From assembly GCA_015680685.1 (NCBI GenBank), contig MNCI01003767.1, positions 216,977-280,976 on the forward strand: a stretch of 64,000 nucleotides of DNA. The letters run 5' to 3'. This stretch comes from Gnetum montanum (taxonomy: Eukaryota > Streptophyta > Gnetopsida > Gnetales > Gnetaceae). A model generated the notes under the pieces. That model saw only the letters and a program-made list of their open reading frames with translations, was not told the DNA's origin and ran no database searches. The translations under genes and the position numbers were made by a program. Shown here piece by piece: positions 48,482 through 58,137 of this stretch; within the stretch, counting starts at the first letter, position 1, and each line of letters begins with the position of its first letter.

Positions 48482-51270
48482 TCATGTAGTTCCTGGTGGC
48501 GGTGGCTCCTCCATAGGTGCTTTCCCTTGTCTTGTGCTCTAGGTATTGAGGCTTGATGGCATTGAAGTATGGCCTAGAGTTTCTCCTCTTTAGTCCAAGA
48601 ATCTTGTGTTGTCCATGCTAATGTTCCTATGTTTGATGGAGTCGGCACCTCCCATGGCCAAGGTAGTTGTGAAAAAATTTGATTTTCCTTAACATACCAT
48701 GTCACAAATACTTGTCGTTCCTCCTCATAGGCTCTGACTTTATCTTTGTATTCCTAGAAATCTACAAGCCGTCAAGCCAAATCTGCTACGATACCTTTTC
48801 TCCCTTGGTAGCTTACTTTCACCACCTCAATTTCAGAATTTTTGATCTCTCATTTTTCCAATAACTTCTTGCATTCTGCAAATTCTACTTCGTATCTAAC
48901 ATAGGTGGTGGCTACTTGTTGCTCGAGCTCTATTCTCGGGCACCCTGTTGTTAACATGGCAAGGTTGGCATACCGTAGGTTTTCCAACTCCATGTATTCT
49001 ATCAGATCCTGAATCTGCAAGTCCTGGTTCTTAACTTCCACTTAGTGGGCAAGGGCATATGTGTCCACTATGGCCTGCCAGTCAGTGTGTTGAGCACTGA
49101 GAGCATTGATGTGGGCCTTGGCCATATGGATCTCCTTTTCAAGGATTTGTTTGTACATTCCCACCTAGTCCTAGAAGTGCTCCTTTAGCTTTTCATGTCG
49201 TTTAGCCTCATTTTCCCATGCACTTATTTCAATAGCTATCTTTTCATAGATTGCGTGTACCTCCTCCATTGAGAGGATTCGGTTCTTCTAGGAAAAATGA
49301 CTTATGTCTTGGTTGACCTAAATGAATTGTTGTCGCAACTAATGAAAATTTTCTTCAAGAACATTCTTTTGCTTTTCCATAGAGGTCAACCAAAGGTTGT
49401 CGGCAACAAGCTATTTATTTTCCTCCTGTAAGGCATTGAGTGCTTTGAGATGTGCATGATTTTGTGCCTGTGTTATGGAGGCATCCCAAACAACCTTCTC
49501 TTTTTCTTCAGCCACCTTTTCATTCTTCGTTAGTAGCTTGGTTAGTTGCTCAATTTTGAAATTATCTAGTTGGTTTGTGGGAAAAAATTGCAAAGGGTCC
49601 TACTATGCTACTTGTAGGGCCATGAGCTACTCTTGTAATTTCTACACCTTTTCTTTAGCATGCTCAACCCTCACTTCTATTAAGACCAACTTCCCCTTCA
49701 TGGAAATGAGGTCTAACTCAATTTCCGTAACATCCTGAGGGATGTCAAATAGGGACGTCATTACTTGTTCTATTTGTAGCAATCGATCAAGCACATCCTC
49801 ATGTTCTGTAGGAGTCATTGAAGTTTTGGCCAAAGTTTAAGCATCCCGTGCTCATGTGAGATCTGTCGGTGTCACAACAGATACATTGAATAATTCTTTG
49901 ATATGGTCTGTGACCACTTCTGTAGCTCCCGTGGCATCCTGGTATTGCATGAACACCATAGTGGCCCCTTCACTAGTTTCTAATTGCACTTGGAAAGATG
50001 TCGCATTTCCTAAGATATGTTGTGACCAAGTACTTTCACCTCCTCTTGTATGAATCGAAACTTCACCCCTTGTACGATCCAAAGAAACTATGGGCTATAT
50101 GACATCATCAATGACGTGGAAGAGATTTACGTCATCATGACTTCCACAACTGACCATCTTAGCAATGGCCTTGAGATGGCTGATCGACGGTCTATAGTCT
50201 TGTGGCGGTAGTGGTTGATCCTGGCCCATGTTAGGCCATGCTTCCTGTTGTTGGCTAAGTCCTATACTTGGATTTTTGTTGGGTCCTGCAAGTTGAGTTG
50301 CAATTGGTCCAACCATCTGTTCTTCTTCTTCTTCTGGCTCCAACGTCTCACCAATGATTTTCCTTACAATTGGTGGCTTTAACAATTTAGCATATAAATC
50401 ATTTTTGGATTTTTAGAGGACATCATTAGTATATCCTCTAATACTAGCACGTCGACACAATTTCTTGATAAGACAAGGGAAAGGTAAGGCAAGCTTCCCT
50501 ATCTTCCGTTCCTCAAACCACCTCAAGATTTCTGTTAAGTATAGATGGGGTAGGTTAGCATTAACCTTTCCCATCAGCACTGCACATCCTCTTTCCACAT
50601 ATGTTGAAATTATTTTTAAGCCCTTCGTGGGGAAGAGGTGATATGTTCCAATTCTGAAATAGATCCTCTCTTCTGTCGTCAACTCTTCAAATGTCTTATC
50701 TCTGCCATACGTCCTTTCCAACCAATCCCATCGCACATTGGGGTCTGAATGGATGGATAACTTAGCAACCTTGGGCCCTGTATTTGGAAGGTTTAATACT
50801 TTTGAAATAGCTTGCATGGAGAAGTCGACTATCATACCACAAATATTGATGGTGGTGCCTTATTCTCTATTTTGCTAGAATTGGTATGTCTCCCCTAGGT
50901 ACCAGGCACTACTTTCAGAGAGGATAGGCCATAAGGGAGATCCTTTGAGGTGATCCCTCATAGCCTCAGGAGTGAACTCTACAAAATATTCAAATTTTAA
51001 TTCCACAATCATCGTAGTGAATGTGGACCTTTCATGGATTGTCTGAACACAATCTTGGGGAAACATGAGATGTTGTCCTTGTTCAAGTGCCATAGCAGCT
51101 CCTCCTTCTACTTGTCCAGACTGTACAGTAGGAGGGTCCTCTTAATGAATACTAAACGATTGTTCCTCCTGTTCTGCATGTTGTCTGGCAGGGACTTGTT
51201 CTTCACCTCTCCAAGGTCGTTTGCTTCCACCTTGAGTAGGACCTTTCTGTTGTTCACGTTTCAGGGCCAT
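48482..51270 (-). pseudogene. E1 ORF2: long coiled-coil protein with plant-mobile-element N-terminal domain
   Basis: A reading of about 930 codons from ATG 51270 to TGA 48484-48482 with little or no frameshift but about 22 stops, of which I count 14 TAG. Near residues 60-280: FEYFVEFTPEAMRDHLKGSP, then MIVDFSMQAISKVLNLPNTG, IYFRIGTYHLFPTKGLKIIS and LALPFPCLIKKLCRRASI. From memory this recalls the 'putative plant transposon protein' domain (PF20167) of Athila-associated ORFs; unverified. A low-complexity acidic and Gln/Pro linker follows (50385-50095). Then a long coiled coil (49833-48850) with IEQLTKLLTKNEKVAEEKEK and MELENLRYANLAML, and a Pro-rich end GKAPMEEPPPPGTT. No catalytic motif. Position after gag and before the polypurine tract suggests an accessory protein. 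Its homologue is at 23283-24392 (E3); E2 has lost it. Confidence 0.7.
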
Positions 51271-51752
51271 CTGCAATCACATGGGACCAAGCATTAGTAA
51301 GGTTATTTTTGAAGTTAATTCATACCTTACTGCTTGCCTTAATTAATTAATTTTTTTTATCTCCACGTGATATTATCCGAAAGATTGTAATAATGAGTCC
51401 CTTTTACTTAGGTGGTTTCCAATTTTAATTTCCTAGTGTACCTAAAGGGATTAAATTATTTTCGACACAATTTTTCTAAAATGTTATAGCTAATTACCCT
51501 GGATAATGTCCTTTGGGTGATGATAAATTTCAAAAAAAAAGTTAGGTGTTATTCAGTAGGTGTCCCTGCCCCATGACTAAGCTGAACACTTCGGGTTCAA
51601 GTAGGTTCAGACGAAATTAAAATCTGAGTACCAGCGAGCAAGGTATAGGTAGAAAAGCAAGGGTTTCACACTCGCAAGTCGTAGAGAAAAAATGTGAAAG
51701 CTTCCCCTATGTGAAGTGTGAAAATGAGGCTAAGTGTTGCAGGGGGGTTGCC

Positions 51753-51842
51753 TATTTATAGGTTTATAGGATGCGATATTGAGTATGATACATCGCGTAC
51801 GAGATATCACGTAGGCCACGATATTGCATACGCGATATCACA
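51753..51842 (-). promoter_or_regulatory. Internal LTR-like promoter of E1, upstream of ORF2
   Basis: TATAAATA on the minus strand at 51753-51760. Just upstream (51773-51842) are three GATATCGCGTACGCGATATC-like words: gatatcgcgtatgcaatatc, gatatctcgtacgcgatg and a third near gcgatattgag. The LTRs of the same element carry the same word in the same order relative to TATA. ORF2 starts about 480 bases downstream. This could drive a separate ORF2 transcript. E2 lacks this module as well as ORF2. Confidence 0.55.
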
Positions 51843-51860
51843 GCCCTAGTGACATTGGGC

Positions 51861-53218
51861 ACAACAATAAAATACCAAATTTTTGAAGATTTTCTTGAAA
51901 TCAATGATGTAACTTAGGACATTGGGTTATTATGAAGGGGTTCTAAGGTAATTAGATGGTTTTGAAGGCATGAATAATGATCTGTGGTTTTTATCAATAA
52001 GGACCTTGGATGGTAGAGAAAAAGGCTATGTGATGGTACATAGGAATGTTGATTCAGAGGGATAATAATAATAGGGAAATAATGTTATGAAAAATAAGCT
52101 AAGGGTAAGATATGGTGTGTGTGTGTGGTGTCATAAGTGAAAATTACAAAAGATTACACAAGTGGGTCCTCCCCAAAGCAGGTTCCAACCTATAATGCCC
52201 TTGTGTAACCACACTTAAAGTGTCCGTGGGCACTCAAAGGGTTAACTATAATCTTCACTAATTCCACAAAACATACACATGTAATTATCACTAGGATGAG
52301 GTAAGAATTCTATGTTACACATGACACGAGCTACAATTACACGAACAGTGAGATGAGATGACTATAGAAAGGGATTGTAGAGATTGGGACATGAGGTAAC
52401 TGACCTAGAACACAATGAATCCTACGTGTAAATCATGATTAACATGTCATTAACCTGTCATTCCAAGATTAGGACCAAGTCCATTCCTCTAATCAGTGAC
52501 ATCGCATTGTTTCATCCCATGATCAATAACTATGAAAGTACCAGAACAACAAGGTGTACGATCACTTGGCGTGTTATTCAAGGGAAGAGTGATTTTTGTT
52601 TTGTGGCACTTTTTCTTTTTGTTTTCTTTTCTCTTTCTTTCCTCTTTTCTTTCTCTTTACTGAATCCAGAGAAGCCGCCAACCTTTAGGCATGGGTGCAT
52701 GTCTTTCCAGTGGGACCCCCTAGAACAGCATTGGATTTTTGAGTGCCCTTTTGATTACTCTTACTCCCATTTTTTGTTATATCTACAAGGATCTTAGTAC
52801 AACCACATTGCATGATAACTCCCACAGATGCCACCAAAGAGAATCCACAAGTCCCCTTGATGTCACACCCTAATCTTTCCATCTTGGTCCATCCTTCTTT
52901 ATTCTGGGTACAATGAATCACAAAATTAATTTAAGTTTTTAAAAATTTCAAGAATATCATTGTACCCTCGAAGAGAATCTCTTATTTATAGAATGGATGA
53001 GTGGGTGTAATGGGCTCACTGTCCAAATAATTGACCACTCGAGACTTGATAACATAGAACACACCTTAACCAATGAGCTACATGAGTGTTTTATTCATAG
53101 ATGAGATTACTTACAAACACGTAAAAGGACAAAAAGATAAAATGATAAAACAAGAAATTGAAAACTGAAAAACTGGAAAACAAACAATTGTAAAATTAAG
53201 GAAAATAAAAAGTGATTA
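51861..53218 (-). other. E1 spacer between gag and the internal promoter
   Basis: Non-coding as far as I can see. A block at 52150-52260 (gtcctccccaaagcaggttcc...) and one at 52850-53000 match E2 at 59105-59220 and 59810-59960, so the spacer is conserved between E1 and E2. It contains a (GT) run near 52120 and a CT-rich tract at 52605-52660. Confidence 0.55.
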
Positions 53219-53219
53219 T

Positions 53220-55218
53220 TAATCCTGCTTATTACTAGGATGGGGGATATCCCCCATAACTAAATGGTTGAGAATGGCAAGGATTAATAGATGGAAGATG
53301 AGGATCCTTGCATGTTGGAAGTATTGAAACTTGGCCATACGTACCCCATTAGGGTTCACACACTTGATTATAGTAACCGTAGTGGGGAAATCTATAAGAT
53401 GTGGCTCCTTGGTACAGGATTGGCCCACTATGATATTTGTGACCATTAAATGGTATGCAAGGAACGAGATGTTGGCTTCCATGCCTATGTTCATTGGGCT
53501 GTATGATTGTTGGAGTTTTAGTTCGTGGCCTTGATGGAGTAACATGAGGCATTGGGTTCGAAGACAAGGGTGCACCACAGTGTGGAACTTGTGCTGAGTT
53601 GGAGGATGTAGTGGCCTTGGAATTGTGTTTTTCCTTCTTAGGGTCATTTCTAAAGAAGGGATGCCTTTGATGTTGCTGAGGTCTCTTACTACCATTGGCA
53701 ATATTAGCACAAGTGACGTTTGAAGGTTGTTGCTATGGTGTAGACACCTTAGGAACAATTGGTGGTGATGTAGAAGGAGGGAAAGGATGAGAATGTTGAA
53801 AGTGAGGAGAAGTGTAAGGTACACAAGGTGGTGGTCATGTTGAAGGCATGGGTTGATAGTATTGAGGAGAATAATAATGTGGTGAGATAGAGTATGCTGA
53901 CCTAGTTGGGGAAATAGGATGTTGGACTAGATAAGCATTTGGATTCGAATAATATGAAGGGTGTCTCCAATTTAGGGATGGTTTCCCCCACGACTGGGAT
54001 TGTTGCCACTATGATCGAACACAGTATCTCTATACAAACTTAGGATGTAACATGTTTCCCCAATGCTCATATAATGTAACAAGATTGGGCATTGGCCCTT
54101 GGGGTGATCGTACAGGAAAATGTTGCATTCATATGTGTGATTGGCACTTAATCTCTTATTTTATTTATCCCTTCTTCTCGATTGTCTACTGATACTTTTT
54201 CCTGCTTCTCAGGTTGTCAAAACTCTATCTCCAATAATATCAATACATTATTCACACCTTTTATATGTCCATTCCAACATCTTATTGATCTTTGCCTCAA
54301 CTTCTTTTAATGATTGTTGTACTGGCAAAGATGGTTCTTTCACCTTGAGATTGGTTGATTTCTCCTTTTTATGATCATGGACCTTTGTTAAATTGATACT
54401 ATGGTCTTGTTGATGTTTTTCAACACTCTCCCATCTAGCCATTTCTCCTTCTTCTTTTGCTACCCACTTAATAAGCTCTTGTAATTAATGGGTTCATAGT
54501 TCGTATAGTTGTCCTTGGGCATACATCCCTAGGGTTTCTCTTGTTGCATCACGAAGCCCATCAATGATATGATACATTAGCCTTTTCTCGGAGAACTCAT
54601 GGCCTAGACAATTTTTTAATAGTGCATAATATCTTTCTAAGGCCATGTCCAAGGGTTCATGTTGTGCTTTTTTCCACTCTTGGATTTGTTTCCTCAAGGT
54701 CGACACTCTTGCGTAGGTTTGATATCTTTCATTAAAGGCTTCTACCATTGTTGGCCAACATCGTATTAAATTTGGTTTTAACAATCTATACTATACTTTT
54801 GCTTGGCCAACGAGTGTCATGGGGAAGAGCTTGAGTTTTTTCCAACTATTGTCAATGGTGTTCCATGCGTAGGCATCATAGAAGGTTGTAAATGTTGTTA
54901 TGGATCTAAGTCATTGCCTCCTGAAAATTTGGAAAAGTTGTTTAAATTGAGCCTGGGTAGATAGCTTTCTTTACGATGCCTACGAGAGATTCGAACAGCC
55001 TCTTGTATTTACGTTAGGCTTGTAGTGGCCAGTGGGGGTTCATCGTCATTAGGTAAGTTATGCTTTCGTCTATTGGGATGACGTTGCTTTTGTTTACGTT
55101 TATAGGAAACCCCCACCTCAGGTTGCGTACTCCAATCTTCATTATCATATGGTTCATTGGTTCTCCAATGAACTTCCTCACTAGATGTGGCATTATTATA
55201 GTCTTGTAGGAGAGGCAT
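53220..55218 (-). pseudogene. E1 gag
   Basis: Starts at ATG 55218 (MPLLQDYNNATSSEEVHWRT), 140 bases from the primer-binding site. The capsid-type core (54784-54494) reads CWPTMVEAFNERYQTYARVS, EWKKAQHEPLDMALERYYAL and CLGHEFSEKRLMYHIIDGLR. That is the classic retrotransposon gag pattern. A Lys/Glu helix (54442-54248) follows. A remnant DHPKGQCPI (about 54110) sits where a zinc knuckle could be. The C-terminus (about 53950-53220) is rich in Pro, Ser, Tyr and His (PHYYSPQYYQPMPS). Stops: TAG, TAA and at least two frame shifts. The 201-codon frame at 53824-53219 is an overlapping shadow; the Pro-rich frame is the real one. Confidence 0.7.
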
Positions 55219-55337
55219 GGTTGTGAAGTTGTGTGTGAATTTATATGTGACTTTTTGTAACTATTTCTTTCTAAAAGATATATTATTAATTACTATACAG
55301 CGACCTTGTATGATATAACTAATCTAGATAACTAGCA

Positions 55338-55358
55338 CTGTCCCGGAAACGACGCCAA
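55338..55358 (-). other. Primer-binding site of E1
   Basis: Minus strand TTGGCGTCGTTTCCGGGACAG, directly after the LTR end ACTCATCA. It is close to TGGCGCCGTTGCCGGGGA, complementary to plant tRNA-Asp 3' ends and used by many gypsy elements. Confidence 0.75.
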
Positions 55359-56166
55359 TGATGAGTGGTGAGGTACCCCTACACTCAACCATACGAATAT
55401 GAGCATTACATGCATGATCCAGTCTAACTCCACAAACGGACTAGTTGTGGCATCTAGACAGTTAGCCTTAGGTCGTAGTTCACTGTTTTCCCACCTGGAC
55501 TAGTATTAGCTTTGTTACATATGGTTTAGTCCAGAGTGAGGTGTATGATGTGTCCTATACTAATGCTACTCCTGAAGACAATGGGAAATGATAATATTAA
55601 CTAAGCTAGAGAGAGAGGGTGAAAGAATATAAACTAGCCTAAGTGCGATGAGCATCTGTTCCTTGATTATCCATACACATCTTGGACTTTGTGCATGACT
55701 ACCACTAGGATTACCAAGTGTAGATCCTAGGTACACTACTAGGTTACCAAGTAGTCACACTTAAATGCTCATAATCAAGTCGTACTCATTCCACATTTAA
55801 TAGGAGTTTAGGGTAGAGAGATATTAACTACGAAAGTAGTAAATAACAATAACAATTAATTAATTAAATAATTAAGCTAAGTGAATGCTGCAATGATGAA
55901 GCAATCTTGATCTTTATTGCTAGTCATGTGCATGTCCAAGTACGTCACACTCAAATAAAGAAAGTCGTACAATTACATTCACCACACTGCGGGCATACAC
56001 TGGGAGGAAAAGGGTTGATAGAAAAATAGAAACTAAAACTTAACTCTAAAACTTACTCAAAAATTATCCCTCTCTAACTCCACTGTCTACCTCTTATTTC
56101 TAGACAAGGAGATAGGCTACGATATCGCGTACACGATATCGCAGTGCACTAAATGGCGACTCATCA
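55359..56166 (-). repeat. 5' LTR of E1
   Basis: 808 bp, TGATGAGTCGCC...CCACTCATCA on the minus strand. U3 is only about 65 bases long and consists mostly of the word GCGATATCGTGTACGCGATATCGTAGCC (56117-56143) and the decayed TATA box. Confidence 0.85.
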
Positions 56167-57246
56167 AGGATCATATTCAAATCCCTTGGATATTGAGCTT
56201 GATTTTCTTTGTTTTTGAGGTTTCCATGTGTTAGTGTTAGGACAATGGTATCATGAGATTATGTAAACTAGTATCCTTGTGAGCACTCTTAGTTTTTTGG
56301 GTCTCTAGATGAGATGAAAACTCTTTCTTTGTTATCCTCCACCATTAGTTTGGATTCCATGTTTGTATGTGTGTTTGGTTTTTGGATAATGAAGATAGGA
56401 CTAAGTTTGGATACTTGGTTGGAGATGGCCTCCCTAGAAATGGTTTACTACTTAACCCTCCTTTTAGAGTACACTAGTATGACTCTTACTATGGGTTCCA
56501 TCATGTAGGAAAGGTTGATTCCATAGCTCATTGATATTCTTTCTCTTTTTAGTTTGTGCCTCTAGAACATTAGAGGTGATGTCTTGGATGATGCCTCTAG
56601 TATTAGTATTTTTGAAAAATACTAGAAGTGATGTCCTAGGTGACTCTTCACATTCCTATTGAGACTAATAATAAATCCATGTGCATGTTAATTTGATATT
56701 TCATTTGGATACATGTTGGCTTTGGATTTTGGCAAGTACACATGAGAACATAATAGGTATATGACACTGAGTGCATTATGTGCTAACCTTCTTGTTTGTG
56801 ATGATAGTTGGAGTGGGAAAACCTTTGTTTTGGCATTGTATTATGGATGTATGTTATGGCTATACATTTTTACAATTTTCTGGATGTTTTGATGGTTTTC
56901 TTGTGTGCTTGTTGAGCTAACATATTTTGAAAGGCATGTATGCTCCTCCTAATCCTCATGAGATCTATCCATTTGGTAATTAGAGATGTTCCCAAGATTT
57001 CTCACTTAGTTTCATATTGATAATCAATTTTATTTTTAAGTTGATTGGTTTGGGATAGAGATGGTAGCTTTTGGAGGATTTTTTATGATGATATAAGCTT
57101 GATAATATGATATCTCATTTTAGAGATTATATATTATATGTTGGCATTTTCAGCATTATATTATACTTTAATATTATTTTTCTATTTATGAATTTATGTA
57201 TCATGTATGGTTTAGACTTGTGACATTATATCATTCATATATATTT
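56167..57246 (+). repeat. Chromovirus LTR piece (probably C3)
   Basis: The first ~60 bases could still be RT (DHIQ, WILSLI). From about 56560 the sequence matches the C2 LTR (29390-29900), including ggatgatgcctct, ctaataataaatccatgtgca and ctaaccttcttgtttg. It ends where the E2 LTR begins. Confidence 0.5.
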
Positions 57247-58137
57247 ATGAGCAAGTACCACTCACATGCAACCATATGAACCATAAATATTCATGGATGA
57301 TCCAGTTGAATTCCATAGATGGTACTAATTGTGGCATCTAGATCATTATGTCTTGATCATAGTTTGCTATCTTTCCACTTGGACTAGTGGTAGTTTTGTC
57401 ATGTATGGTTTAGTCTAAAGCAAGCCATATGATGGTTGATGTTGTTTCAACACTATGCTACTCCTAATGATAATAAAGAAACTAATTATATAATCTAATT
57501 AACAATAAGAAGATAAATGCTAAACTAGCCTATGAGTGATGAGTGTCCATTTCTAGCTTGCTATATATGTTCTAAACTAACATACCCACTATTGGGATTA
57601 CCAAGCATTATGCTACTATGTGAACCAAGTAATAATGCTACTAGGATTACCAAGTGAATATGTGTTTACACTCGAAAATGATCATGCTCATTTTGTCGAT
57701 TGATTAATGTGCATGAAAATATAAATATTAACTACATACATGAATTCAAAGTGCATTTAAGAAATTTAATCTAAGTCAAAGTTCTTCAATGAATAGGAAT
57801 CAATCTCAATCTTATTGTTGTTCATAAAATTATATCTAGGTACCTTACTACTTGAATAAGATGTTGTACAATTGACTCAAATCCACATTGTGAGCTCTCA
57901 TTGACTATTCTCTAAGACTACAAAATAAAACTACAAGGGTTCAGCTACCCTACTGGTAAAAGAATGCCAAATACAAAATGGGAGCATGTGTATTTATATG
58001 AAAAAACACACACTACATTGATACGTATGCATCAATGTGGTAAACCATCCATCGATGTGATTGTGTCAACAGGATAGCATCAATGGGATCACTTTGATGG
58101 GATCCCATCAATGTACATGAAGGATGATGACTCATCA
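57247..58137 (-). repeat. 3' LTR of element E2
   Basis: Related along its length to the E1 LTR (aattgtggcatctaga, catgtatggtttagtc, actagcctatgagtgatgag, gggattaccaag and more). The right end is TGATGAGTCATC on the minus strand, after the polypurine junction 58138-58151. The left end is approximate. Words at 58015-58118 are CATTGATGCATACGTATCAATG, ACATCGATGG and CATTGATGGGATCCCATCAAAG, different from E1. Confidence 0.75.
57991..57998 (-). promoter_or_regulatory. TATA box of E2 LTR
   Basis: TATAAATA on the minus strand in tcatataaatacacatgc, about 20 bases downstream of the nearest palindromic word. Confidence 0.65.

Larger units (their letters stand above)
47632..56166 (-). mobile_element. 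Element E1: non-autonomous LTR retrotransposon with gag and ORF2, no pol
   Basis: LTRs lie at 55359-56166 (5', minus strand) and 47632-48316 (3', shortened). Their outer ends form the inverted pair TGATGAGT...ACTCATCA. Primer-binding site (55338-55358), gag (55218-53220), a spacer, an internal LTR-like promoter (51753-51842), a long ORF2 (51270-48482) and a polypurine tract (48317-48330) follow in order. No RT, RNase H or integrase motif is visible in the 7-kb interior, so mobility would depend on enzymes from another element. Gag without pol resembles TR-GAG elements (established class). The target duplication aggat flanks it (47627-47631 and 56167-56171). It is inserted in chromovirus C3. 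Confidence 0.8.

Noticed and set aside
53219-53824. 201-codon minus-strand ORF, the longest in the window
   Set aside because: It overlaps the Pro/Ser/Tyr-rich C-terminus of E1 gag in another frame. The frame with PHYYSPQYYQP continues on both sides and matches E2, so this ORF is a shadow.
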